A stretch of 64,000 bases of DNA. Source: Pseudoflavonifractor intestinihominis (GTDB taxonomy: Bacteria > Bacillota > Clostridia > Oscillospirales > Oscillospiraceae). A program made the translations under genes and the position numbers. The notes under the pieces were generated by a model that saw nothing but the letters and a program-made list of their open reading frames with translations, was not told where the DNA came from and did not search any database. Location: the NCBI RefSeq assembly GCF_040096055.1, contig NZ_JBBMFK010000003.1, forward strand, positions 124,001-188,000, read 5' to 3'. How positions within the stretch are numbered: position 1 is the first letter of the stretch; every line of letters starts with the position of its first letter. Positions 53,558-61,202 of the stretch are shown in pieces.

Positions 53558-53716
53558 GGTAAGTTCTCCTGTCGCCGGGCCGGTAATTTTTGTTTAGACG
53601 TGTTAAAAATTGATATGCCTGACTTGAAAAAATACCTTGCGGAGAACGGTTTCTGGGATTTCATTGATGTAAGTTCTAAGGGCGTTTTTCCTATCTTGCG
53701 AAAGGAGTCAAAGCGT

Positions 53717-54127
53717 ATGCGTCTGAAATACACCTGCCCCGGCTGGGGGACACCCTTGTGCTATGATGGTTTATGCTGGAAATGCAAATCTGAGCAGGAT
53801 TGAAAGGCCGCATAAGCCTGGACGCCGGAACAAATTGCTGAAAAACAGAGAAGCCTGATTCAGAATATTCAGCGGCTGGGTAATATGGAGGACCCGGAGC
53901 TCACCGACTTCTGGCAGCTGCTGGGCTACCGGGCCGCCATCACCCCGGAGATCCAGCGGGCAGCGCTGGCCGCAGGGGTATTCTACCCGTGTGAGCTCTA
54001 CTAACGTGCACCGGATGATGTTCGGGACGCACTGATCACTGCCCTGCCGGAAGGCAAAACCGACACCGAAGTGGTGCAGGAAACGCTGGACAAGTGGCGG
54101 TCTGATCCTATGGGGCTGCGATGTAGA
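53717..54127 (+). pseudogene. Broken gene of an unrecognised Clostridia family
   Basis: It starts with a good AAAGGAG site and MRLKYTCPGWGTPLCYDGLC, then stops at 53803 after 28 codons. The coding sense resumes in another frame (WTPEQIAEKQRSLIQNIQRL, then LTDFWQLLGYRAAITPEIQ and FYPCELY), meets a TAA at 54002 and continues (APDDVRDALITALPEGKTDT). One frameshift and one nonsense codon therefore break a gene of at least 130 codons. A separate frame from 53600 into this start is probably chance. Confidence 0.65.
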
Positions 54128-54207
54128 GGATGGCCAGCGGAAAGAAGTTCGAGTATCGGTGGAGCGGTTGCGGACTGAGATATCATGGCATCAAAGGGAG
54201 TGGTGAT

Positions 54208-54729
54208 ATGGCAAGCGTGTCGACTTGGAGCGGAATCAGGAACAAACTGGAGCAGGATTACCTGTGCCCCGCACTCCGGGGACATATCCAATACTTTGCC
54301 GCCAGCTATCGGGAAAGTCATGACCAAATCGGTCGAGCGGCTATCCGACTGGACGGTGTGGAAGTTCTGCGGAGCAACTACTATGCCTATGAGCAAAATT
54401 ACTGGAACAGATATCAGGCCCTGCAGCGAGAGGGCGCTGGAGAAAATGACTCAAAGACACCCTTCCGCCTGGCTCATGAGGGGACACTGAACGACGGCTG
54501 TTTTGACAACGTTTTTTTCTATGAGGCGTTTGGGATATTTGACAACCAGAGCCTTGAGAAAAGCCTTGTCAGTGAAAATCCCCTTGTGCGTATCTTCGCT
54601 CTCCTAGACCGCAGGCTGGGAAAGCGCCGTCTGCTGGCTTTGGAGGAATCCATGGAGCGGGAACTGGACTGGGTGCGGGCCTTCTATGTGATCCGGATGC
54701 AGGCCGAAGGGCTGATGGAAAAAGAATAA
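54208..54729 (+). CDS. SF0329 family protein
   Basis: 173 residues: SVSTWSGIRNKLEQDYLCPA, LRGHIQYFAASYRESHDQIG, RAAIRLDGVEVLRSNYY and a C-terminal KRRLLALEESMERELDWV. This matches the SF0329 family of uncharacterised proteins. Function unknown. The start at 54208 has GGGAG 7 nt upstream; the longer frame from 54130 enters decayed sequence. It appears intact inside the remnant-rich stretch. Confidence 0.7.
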   Translation: MASVSTWSGIRNKLEQDYLCPALRGHIQYFAASYRESHDQIGRAAIRLDGVEVLRSNYYAYEQNYWNRYQALQREGAGENDSKTPFRLAHEGTLNDGCFDNVFFYEAFGIFDNQSLEKSLVSENPLVRIFALLDRRLGKRRLLALEESMERELDWVRAFYVIRMQAEGLMEKE

Positions 54730-54747
54730 CATTCAGGAGAAACTGCC

Positions 54748-54864
54748 ATATCACAGATCGCATCCTCGGTGAGCAAGGCCACCCTGGACGAGTGCCCCAT
54801 GGTCTACAAGGGGATGGAAGATATTCTGGAAAACATCGGCCCCGCCGGCTCCCCATATCAATGA
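54748..54864 (+). pseudogene. C-terminal remnant of an RtcB RNA ligase gene
   Basis: 38 codons (VSKATLDECPMVYKGMEDIL at the core) match the conserved end of RtcB, where TLDExPMxYKxMEEIL is near-invariant. The normal last residues are replaced by a frameshifted tail that stops at 54864. Everything upstream of this tail, including the metal site, is missing. Confidence 0.65.
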
Positions 54865-54875
54865 TATCAGATCGG

Positions 54876-54916
54876 CAGTGGAGCCGGGAACAACTATGTT
54901 CCCGGCTCCACTGGGT
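54876..54916 (+). terminator. Terminator surviving after the rtcB remnant
   Basis: A perfect 17-bp stem (54876-54892 / 54897-54913) with a four-nt loop. The T run is poor. Confidence 0.7.
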
Positions 54917-54988
54917 CCATGCCCACAGGCCGGCGTGGCATTTCCTCCACCGCTGTGTTATAATGCCTGTAACAAGCTGGAAGAGGAG

Positions 54989-55729
54989 ATGTCTGCCGTG
55001 GCCATTGAGAACGGAGCATGGATCATGCGGGGGCTGGACTGGGACGACCCCTGCCGCATCCGCAGCTGGCAGGAACTGATCCGCTGGATCGATGAAATCG
55101 GATTTCTGCCTCTCTTCAAGAACGAGATCGACGGTTTCTCTGCCGAGGAGCACACCTCCGCCCGCTCCTGGTGGACCAGCGACCCGGAACAGGACCCCTG
55201 GGAGTGGCGGCAGCTCATCGCCCACAGCGGCCAGGTGGCCTACGGCAAGTTCTTCGGCAAAAAGGCCGGGTTCATCTCCAGGGCCTGGTTCCCCCACTTC
55301 GCCAACTGGCGGAGGGACGGCTACGACTTCGACAGCCGCTGGGACGAGGAACTGGCCAGCTTGCGCCAGAAGCGGATCATGGACCAGTTCACCGCCAAGG
55401 GTGAGCTGTACTCCTTCGATCTCAAGCGCCTGGCCGGGTTTGGAAAAGAGGGCGAGAAGAACTTTGAAGGCACGGTGACCGACCTCCAGATGGGCGGCTA
55501 TCTGCTGATCCGGGACTTCCGACAGCGCCTCAACAAAAAGGGCCAGCCCTACGGATGGCCCATCTCGGTCTACAGCACCCCGGAGGCGCTTTGGGGCTGT
55601 GAGCACATCTCCTCCGCCTACAGGCTGGACCCCGCCCAGTCCAAAGAGCTGATCTATCGGCAGGTGCAAAAGAACTTCCCCTCGGCCACGGAGGCCACGC
55701 TTCAGGTCGTGCTGGGGTGGGGCGGATGA
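54989..55729 (+). CDS. AlkZ-related-type protein of unknown function
   Basis: 246 residues: RSWQELIRWIDEIGFLPLFK, WTSDPEQDPWEWRQLIA, AYGKFFGKKAGFISRAWFPH, then a long helical half ending TEATLQVVLGWGG. The pattern (aromatic DPWxWR, YGKFFxKKAGFIS) recalls proteins named AlkZ-related, linked to winged-helix DNA glycosylases, but I see no proof of glycosylase residues. A TATAAT at 54959-54964 lies just upstream. The start could instead be the GTG at 54998. It is first in a seven-gene rightward run. Confidence 0.55.
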   Translation: MSAVAIENGAWIMRGLDWDDPCRIRSWQELIRWIDEIGFLPLFKNEIDGFSAEEHTSARSWWTSDPEQDPWEWRQLIAHSGQVAYGKFFGKKAGFISRAWFPHFANWRRDGYDFDSRWDEELASLRQKRIMDQFTAKGELYSFDLKRLAGFGKEGEKNFEGTVTDLQMGGYLLIRDFRQRLNKKGQPYGWPISVYSTPEALWGCEHISSAYRLDPAQSKELIYRQVQKNFPSATEATLQVVLGWGG

Positions 55730-55793
55730 CTGCGGCGCCCTGTTTTCCCGGTAAAGCGCCCGCAGCGGAATTATGAACCATGGAGGAATTGGA

Positions 55794-56411
55794 ATGATGA
55801 ATTTTGACGTGAACAAGCTGGCCTGGACCAGAGCGCCGGAGCACTGCCGCATCTCTCCGGACCGGATCGAGATCACCACGCTGCCCCACACCGATCTGTG
55901 GCAGCGCACCTATTATCACTTCCGCAACGACAATGCCCCGGTCCTGCAGATGGAGACCGCGGAGCCATACTTCAGCTTTGTGGTCAAGACCGACTTCACC
56001 GACAGCAAGCACCGCTTTGACCAGTGCGGGATCGTCCTCTACCTGGACAGCGAAAACTGGCTCAAGGCCTCGGTGGAATATGAAAACGGCGCGTTCCAGC
56101 ATCTCGGCAGCGTGGTCACCAACGGGGGGTATTCCGACTGGGCCACCACCGCCATTGACGGCAGCATCCGCACCATGTGGTACCGCCTCAGCCGGCGGGA
56201 GGACGACTACCGGATCGAATGTTCCCGGGACGGGGTCAACTTCAGCCAGATGCGCATCTGCCACATGCACAAGGGCGGCGGCATCATCCGTTTCGGCCTC
56301 TACGCCTGCTCTCCTGAGGACTCCTCCTTTACGGCGGTGTTCTCCCAGATGCGCCTGATGGAATGCCAGTGGCAGGCCCACGACGGGCAGCAGCCGGATC
56401 AGGAGGCCTGA
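55794..56411 (+). CDS. DUF1349 family protein (concanavalin-like fold)
   Basis: 205 residues: a beta-sandwich pattern with FSFVVKTDFTDSKHRFDQCG, VLYLDSENWLKASVEYENG, SVVTNGGYSDWATT and VNFSQMRICHMHKGG. These are DUF1349 signatures, a family related to concanavalin-like lectins and glucanases but without catalytic residues. It has no signal peptide, so it acts inside the cell. It may bind a carbohydrate. GGAGG lies 7 nt before the ATG. It is followed 1 bp later by the deformylase-like gene. Confidence 0.87.
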   Translation: MMNFDVNKLAWTRAPEHCRISPDRIEITTLPHTDLWQRTYYHFRNDNAPVLQMETAEPYFSFVVKTDFTDSKHRFDQCGIVLYLDSENWLKASVEYENGAFQHLGSVVTNGGYSDWATTAIDGSIRTMWYRLSRREDDYRIECSRDGVNFSQMRICHMHKGGGIIRFGLYACSPEDSSFTAVFSQMRLMECQWQAHDGQQPDQEA

Positions 56412-56412
56412 T

Positions 56413-56823
56413 ATGATTCGGGACATCTGCAAAGACGAGACCTTTCTGGCTCAAAAGGCGGAGCCGGCCACACTGGACGATATTCAGACTGCCGCCGACC
56501 TGCTGGAGACCCTGGAGCACCACAAGGACGGCTGCGTGGGCATGGCCGCCAACATGATCGGCGTCAACAAGCGCATCATCGCCTTTGACAACGAGGGCTC
56601 CTACATGGTCATGTTCAACCCGGAGATCATCAAAAGGTCCGAACCCTATGACGCGGAAGAGGGCTGCCTCTCCCTCACCGGCCTCCGCCCGGCCAGGCGG
56701 TGGAAGTCCATCAAGGTGCGCTGGCAGAACGAGAAGTTTCAGGAGCGGACGAAGACCTTTACCGGCTGGACCGCCCAGATCATCCAGCACGAGATCGACC
56801 ACTGCGAGGGCATCATCATATGA
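56413..56823 (+). CDS. def: Peptide deformylase-like protein with altered motif 1
   Basis: 136 residues, short for a deformylase. Motif 2 (EEGCLSL) and motif 3 (QHEIDHCEG) keep the metal-binding Cys and two His and the catalytic Glu. Motif 1 reads GMAANMIGV where deformylases have GxGxAAxQxG: the glutamine that stabilises the transition state is a methionine. It may deformylate a special substrate or have a changed rate. It overlaps the next gene by 4 bp. Confidence 0.85.
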   Translation: MIRDICKDETFLAQKAEPATLDDIQTAADLLETLEHHKDGCVGMAANMIGVNKRIIAFDNEGSYMVMFNPEIIKRSEPYDAEEGCLSLTGLRPARRWKSIKVRWQNEKFQERTKTFTGWTAQIIQHEIDHCEGIII

Positions 56824-57134
56824 AAAAATGCAGGATCACCGTCATGCGCATCACCCGGTACGAGGACCTGATGGCCCGGTATGAGAACCCCATCTCCCAT
56901 GCCTGCGACATGGAGCTGGGACAGGTGTTCATCGCCAACGGCTGGGAGAGGCCGGAGGGCTTCTGCCAGAGCGCCTGGGACACCCTCTCCCCCTTTGTGC
57001 TGGCCCTGAGCCACGGGGGAGAAAACTTCTACGACGGGTGGATGAAGAATCCCAAATCCGCCATGCTCTCCTGCAACGACGGCTTCCGTCCGGTGAGCTT
57101 TCTGGTGGAGGCGCTGGATGAGGATGCAGACTGA
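56820..57134 (+). CDS. TIGR04076 family protein
   Basis: 104 residues: MKKCRITVMRITRYEDLMAR, GQVFIANGWERPEGFCQSAW and a late SCNDGFRPVSFLVEAL. This matches the short TIGR04076 family, whose members carry a few conserved cysteines and have no known function. Start codon and deformylase stop overlap (ATGA), so translation is coupled. The SDR gene follows 12 bp later. Confidence 0.85.
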   Translation: MKKCRITVMRITRYEDLMARYENPISHACDMELGQVFIANGWERPEGFCQSAWDTLSPFVLALSHGGENFYDGWMKNPKSAMLSCNDGFRPVSFLVEALDEDAD

Positions 57135-57146
57135 GGAGGAAGGACC

Positions 57147-57863
57147 GTGTTTGAAAACAAAATCGCCGTGGTCACCGGCGGTGCCAAGGGCATCGGCAAG
57201 GCCATCGCCGACGAATTCCGCAAGGCGGGGGCCGCGGTGTGCGTCATCGACCTGCTGCCCAACGATTACTACGTGGGCGATCTGGCCGACCAGGCAGTGC
57301 TGGAGGATTTCGCGCGCAAGGTCATCGCCGACTACGGCCATGTGGACTATCTGGTCAACAACGCCCTGCCGCTCATGAAGGGCATCAGCGAATGTACCTA
57401 TGAGGAGTTCAACTACGCCCTGCGGGTGGGCGTCACCGCGCCTTTTTACCTCACCAAGCTGTTTGCGCCCCACTTTGCCCCCGGGGCGGCCATCGTGAAC
57501 ATCTCCTCCTCCCGGGACCGGATGAGCCAGCCCCAGACTGAGAGCTACACAGCGGCCAAAGGGGGCATCTCCGCCCTGACCCACGCCCTGGCGGTGAGCC
57601 TGGCGGACAAGGTGCGGGTGAACTCCATCTCCCCCGGCTGGATCGACACCAACTACACCGTCTACAAGGGCCCGGACGCGGTCCAGCAGCCCGCCGGACG
57701 GGTGGGCAACCCCCTGGACATCGCCAATATGGCCCTCTACCTCTGCTCGGACAAGGCGGGCTTTATTACCGGGGAGAATATCTGTATCGACGGCGGCATG
57801 ACCCGCCTGATGATCTACCACAACGACTTCAGCTGGACCCTGGGGGAGGGTGGAGACGGATGA
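57147..57863 (+). CDS. SDR family NAD(P)-dependent oxidoreductase
   Basis: 238 residues of classical short-chain dehydrogenase type: cofactor site VVTGGAKGIGKAIAD, DYLVNNALP, catalytic Ser in NISSSRDRM, YTAAKGG (catalytic Tyr and Lys) and SPGWIDT. D38 after the second strand (VIDLLPND) favours NAD. It begins at GTG with GAGG upstream. It overlaps the phosphoesterase start by 4 bp. Substrate unknown. Confidence 0.92.
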   Translation: MFENKIAVVTGGAKGIGKAIADEFRKAGAAVCVIDLLPNDYYVGDLADQAVLEDFARKVIADYGHVDYLVNNALPLMKGISECTYEEFNYALRVGVTAPFYLTKLFAPHFAPGAAIVNISSSRDRMSQPQTESYTAAKGGISALTHALAVSLADKVRVNSISPGWIDTNYTVYKGPDAVQQPAGRVGNPLDIANMALYLCSDKAGFITGENICIDGGMTRLMIYHNDFSWTLGEGGDG

Positions 57864-58318
57864 AGATCGCCATTCTCTCCGACACCCACGGCCTGCTGCG
57901 GCCGGAGGTGGCGGAGCTTCTGAAAACCGCCGACGCCATCCTGCACGGCGGCGACATCAACAGGCAGAGCATCGTGGATATGCTAGGGCAGTTTGCCCCG
58001 CTCTACATCGTCCGGGGCAACAACGACAAGGAGTGGGCGGAGGCCATCCCCCACCACCTCACCGTCACCCTGGGCGGCGTGACCTTTTACATGGTCCACA
58101 ACAAAAAAGAGGTCCCGCCGGACCTCTCCGGGGTGGATGCAGTGGTGTTCGGCCACTCCCACAAATATGTGCAGGAGGAGAAAGACGGCCTTCTCTGGCT
58201 CAATCCCGGCTCCTGCGGCCCCCGCCGGTTCCATCAGGAGATCACCATGATGATGGCCGAGGCGGAGAACGGGAACATTCAGGTGGAGAAGATCACCATC
58301 CCCCACGAGGTGACGTGA
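57860..58318 (+). CDS. YfcE/MJ0936-type metallophosphoesterase, short form
   Basis: 152 residues with SDTHGLLRPEV, LHGGDINRQS, RGNNDKEW, FGHSHK and NPGSCGP, all metal-binding motifs of the family. Cytoplasmic phosphodiesterase, substrate unknown. It overlaps its neighbours by 4 and 1 bp (GTGATG), so it is translated as part of the run. Compared with the copy at 31070 it is ~28 residues shorter. Confidence 0.9.
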   Translation: MKIAILSDTHGLLRPEVAELLKTADAILHGGDINRQSIVDMLGQFAPLYIVRGNNDKEWAEAIPHHLTVTLGGVTFYMVHNKKEVPPDLSGVDAVVFGHSHKYVQEEKDGLLWLNPGSCGPRRFHQEITMMMAEAENGNIQVEKITIPHEVT

Positions 58319-58821
58319 TGGAGCTGGGCCTGACCTTCCCTCTCCAGCGCTTTCTACGCATGAAAACGCCGGCCTGGGGCTCAGAGCCAGACCGGCGTTT
58401 TTGCTGGGATCTCCATGTGATCGACCTGCGGGGCCGCAAGTGTCTGCTGGCCGTCCACTGCCACAGCCGGTACGCCTTTGTGCGCTATGATGTACCGCCC
58501 CTCCTGTGGGCGGACATTCCCGGTCTGTTCCGGACAGGTCTGGCCGATAGCCTCGCCGCCGCCGGATTCGCGCAGGAGCAGGCAGAGCAATACCTGCAGC
58601 AGGCGGGCTCCGCTGCCGTCACCCGCACCCACGGCCGCCGGGAGGTCGCCTTCCTCAACCGGGCCTGGGATGATGTGCTGGCCCTGGACCTGTGCCTGGA
58701 CGCCGCCAGCCAGGCCCAGCCCCTGCTGGACCACGCGGTCAACACCCGCCCCAGCCGGTGCGTGGGCTCTGAAGGCCTGGGGACGGGGTTGGCGCGGATA
58801 GCTGCGGTGCTGGATGGGTAA
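58318..58821 (+). CDS. DUF6933-like protein
   Basis: 167 residues: MELGLTFPLQRFLRM, WDLHVIDLRGRKCLLAVHCH, then helices ending in LLDHAVNTRPSRCVGSEGLG. The opening and the RRKCLLxVH strand fit the DUF6933 family, of unknown function. It is the last gene of the seven-gene run; its ATG overlaps the previous stop by one base (TGATG). Confidence 0.65.
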   Translation: MELGLTFPLQRFLRMKTPAWGSEPDRRFCWDLHVIDLRGRKCLLAVHCHSRYAFVRYDVPPLLWADIPGLFRTGLADSLAAAGFAQEQAEQYLQQAGSAAVTRTHGRREVAFLNRAWDDVLALDLCLDAASQAQPLLDHAVNTRPSRCVGSEGLGTGLARIAAVLDG

Positions 58822-58835
58822 GAAATATGGATGTG

Positions 58836-58877
58836 AAAACCGCCCGGAGCCGCCCTATCCTCAGATGCTCCGGGCGG
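58836..58877 (-). terminator. Terminator of the VWA gene
   Basis: An 11-bp stem CCGCCCGGAGC / GCTCCGGGCGG (58840-58850 / 58867-58877), followed leftward by TTTTC. Confidence 0.75.
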
Positions 58878-58885
58878 GCCCTATG

Positions 58886-59536
58886 TCATTGCTTTTTCCG
58901 GTTCCGGAAGTCCTCCTCGATAGCGTCCTTCCAGTGCTCGTCCAGGGGCGCGCTGCACCGGACGGCGGCCACGGCCTCCCCCACCACCTCGTAGTTGAGG
59001 CGGGTGCCCGCGCTGTCGCAGTGATAATTCACCGCCCGGTCGGGGGCGATGCCCATACGGCCCGCCGTCTCCACCGCGTCGATATTGGCCCCCAGAAAGA
59101 GGAACTCCCAGCCGTACTTCTCCCTCTGCCGCCGGATCATCTCCCTGACCTGCTGGGCCGAATAACGGCGGCTGGCGTTCTCCATGCCGTCGGTGGTGAT
59201 GACGAAGAGGGTGTGCTCCGGCACGTCCTCGCTCCGGGCGTACTTGTGGATGTTTCCGATGTGGTGGATGGCCCCGCCCACGGCGTCCAGCAGTGCGGTA
59301 CAGCCCCGGACATAATACTCCTTTTCGGTCATGGGCCTGACCTGGCCCACCTTCACCCGGTCATGGAGCACCTCGGCCCGGTCGTCGAAAAGGACGGTGG
59401 AGACATACGCCTCGCCGGACTCCCGCTTCTGCCTGTCCAGCATGGAGTTGAAGCCGCCGATGGTGTCGCCCTCCAGCCCCTGCATGGAGCCGCTGCGGTC
59501 CAGGATGAATACCAGTTCAGTCAGATTCTTTTTCAT
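58886..59536 (-). CDS. VWA-domain protein
   Basis: 216 residues making one von Willebrand A domain. MIDAS motif DRSGSMQGLE (~13-17), threonine in RGCTALLDAVGG and aspartate in VITTDGMEN complete the metal site, so metal-dependent binding is expected. It has no signal peptide or membrane helix. Cytoplasmic VWA proteins of this kind occur with tellurite- or stress-resistance and chaperone-ATPase systems, but no such partner is adjacent. A decayed copy of its C-terminal half lies at 50690-50975. Confidence 0.88.
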   Translation of the reverse strand: MKKNLTELVFILDRSGSMQGLEGDTIGGFNSMLDRQKRESGEAYVSTVLFDDRAEVLHDRVKVGQVRPMTEKEYYVRGCTALLDAVGGAIHHIGNIHKYARSEDVPEHTLFVITTDGMENASRRYSAQQVREMIRRQREKYGWEFLFLGANIDAVETAGRMGIAPDRAVNYHCDSAGTRLNYEVVGEAVAAVRCSAPLDEHWKDAIEEDFRNRKKQ

Positions 59537-59623
59537 AAATAGATCCCCCTATTCTGTGTTGTCCGGTCTACAAGCACAGTATAGGGGGATTTCGTTTCGG
59601 TTTGGTCGCCCGGCAGGCGACAA

Positions 59624-59980
59624 TTATCTTCTCAGGATCTGTTCCATGGTCTTTCCCTTGGCCAGCTCGTCCACCAACTTGTCCAGATACCGGATATCCC
59701 GCATCAGCGGGTCCTCAATCGCTTCCACCCGCACGCCGCAGATCTTGCCGGTAATCAGGGTGCGGCAGGGATTCATGGCGGGGGCATCCCGGAAGAAGCC
59801 GCCGTAGCTGACATCGGACTGCTCCAGCCGGGCGATGTCCTGGGGCGTGTATCCGGTGAGCCAGGTTGCCACCCGGTCCACCTCTTCCCTGGTACGTCCC
59901 TTTTTCTCCGCCTTCTTCACCAGCAGCGGATAGATCTTGGCAAAGGGCATCTGCGTCACATCGGTGCGCGGTATGGGCAT
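59624..59980 (-). CDS. DUF2200 family protein
   Basis: 118 residues: MPFAKIYPLLVKKAEKKGRT, EEVDRVATWLTGYTPQDIAR, LITGKICGVRVEAIEDPLMR and a helical end with LAKGKTMEQIL. This is a close pattern match to DUF2200, of unknown function. It lies 15 bp after the macro-domain gene on the same strand and is probably co-expressed with it. Confidence 0.88.
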   Translation of the reverse strand: MPIPRTDVTQMPFAKIYPLLVKKAEKKGRTREEVDRVATWLTGYTPQDIARLEQSDVSYGGFFRDAPAMNPCRTLITGKICGVRVEAIEDPLMRDIRYLDKLVDELAKGKTMEQILRR

Positions 59981-59995
59981 CCTCCTCTCCCTGGC

Positions 59996-61006
59996 TCAGC
60001 CGCCCAGCAGGCTCTGGTCAAAGGCAAACAGCGCCTCGTTGATCTCAAAGATATTGTAGTTGTGATGGGCAATAAAATACTCCACGATGATGTCGAACTT
60101 GCTGGCGTGGGAGAAGGCGAAGCCCGCCTTTTGGAGCATCTCCCGGGCCTCCTCCAGCGGCAGCTCCAGCGCCACGGCGAAGGCCATGGCGGTGGGCTTG
60201 GAGGGCTTGTAGTGGATGTCGGAGCGGATCTTGGAGAAGAGCTTGCGGTCGATGTTGGCCTTCTTATAGCACTGGGCGTCGGTGATGCCCCGCTCGCTGA
60301 TCTTCCGCAGCAGCATCTGGGAAAAGCTCTCGTCCAGCCGGCTCAGGGCCTCGTCCAGACTTGCGGGCTCCGCGCCCCGAGCGGCGGGCTCCCACAGCGC
60401 CTCCTCCTCGGGCGCCGATGCCGCGGTCTGGAACGTCACGGCCCGGCGGCGCTGCTCCGCCCGGTCGTCTGTGTGCGCATCCACATATCGGTCGTCAATA
60501 TAGGCCTCAATATCGGAATAGAGCTTCCCGCCGATGGTATAGGCGTCCCGGTCGAAGATCACCAGGTAGACTGTCATGTCGTGGGCGAGCAGGAAGTCCC
60601 CGATGGTGTCCACCGCCACCTTCAGGGCCTGGTCCTTGGGATAGCCATACACCCCGGAGGAGATAAGGGGAAAAGCCACAGTCTGACAGTCATGGGCCAG
60701 CCCCAGCTCCAGCGAGGAGCGGTAGGCGGAGATAAGCAGCTCCCGCTCGCCATGGCCCCCACCCCGCCAGACGGGGCCCACGGTGTGGATCACATATTTC
60801 GCAGGCAGGCGGTAGCCTTTCGTGATCTTTGCCTGTCCTGTCTTGCAGCCGCCCAGGGTACGGCACTCCTTGAGCAAATCCGGCCCGGCGGCCCGGTGGA
60901 TGGCGCCGTCCACACCGCCGCCGCCCAGCAGGCTCTCCTTGGCGGCGTTGACGATGGCGTCCACCTTCATGGTGGTGATATCGTTTCTCACAATGTGAAG
61001 GGGCAT
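59996..61006 (-). CDS. Macro domain protein with C-terminal helix-turn-helix-like domain
   Basis: 336 residues. Residues 1-~170 are a macro (ADP-ribose-binding) domain with VDAIVNAAKESLLGGGGVDG, AIHRAAG and VAFPLISSGVYGYP. An Ala/Glu-rich linker follows (~175-225). The C-terminal ~110 residues (LRKISERGITDAQCYKKANI, DRKLFSKIRSD) look like a lambda-repressor-type helix-turn-helix with extra helices. It could remove ADP-ribose marks or sense ADP-ribose metabolites and act on DNA. The second domain's function is inferred. Confidence 0.82.
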   Translation of the reverse strand: MPLHIVRNDITTMKVDAIVNAAKESLLGGGGVDGAIHRAAGPDLLKECRTLGGCKTGQAKITKGYRLPAKYVIHTVGPVWRGGGHGERELLISAYRSSLELGLAHDCQTVAFPLISSGVYGYPKDQALKVAVDTIGDFLLAHDMTVYLVIFDRDAYTIGGKLYSDIEAYIDDRYVDAHTDDRAEQRRRAVTFQTAASAPEEEALWEPAARGAEPASLDEALSRLDESFSQMLLRKISERGITDAQCYKKANIDRKLFSKIRSDIHYKPSKPTAMAFAVALELPLEEAREMLQKAGFAFSHASKFDIIVEYFIAHHNYNIFEINEALFAFDQSLLGG

Positions 61007-61121
61007 GGAGACACCTCCTCGCTTGATAGCCTCATCATACCATGAACCGCCCTGTCTGGCAACCAGAGGGCCCCATAGAGATACACATCTACAGCATCCG
61101 CCTCCCCGGGCGTGCGGACGC

Positions 61122-61150
61122 TTGTAAGAATCCGGCGGATGCGCTACAAT
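61122..61150 (+). promoter_or_regulatory. Sigma-A promoter of the AmmeMemoRadiSam operon
   Basis: TTGTAA (61122-61127), 17 nt, TACAAT (61145-61150). GCATCCGCC and GGCGGATGC arms at about 61094-61102 and 61134-61142 form a 9-bp inverted repeat around the -35 box. Confidence 0.7.
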
Positions 61151-61202
61151 AAATACAGCAGGCCGCTATCCCCCTGCGCAAATCAGAAAGGAGCGCTCTG
61201 AT

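Noticed and set aside
53600..53803. A 67-codon + strand frame upstream of the broken gene
   Set aside because: It merges non-coding-looking sequence with the true start at 53717, which has its own ribosome site.
41583..61100. Attachment-site repeat of the tRNA-Pro 3' end
   Set aside because: No second copy of the GTTCGAATCGCCCC segment was seen by eye on either strand, and no integrase gene is present in the block.
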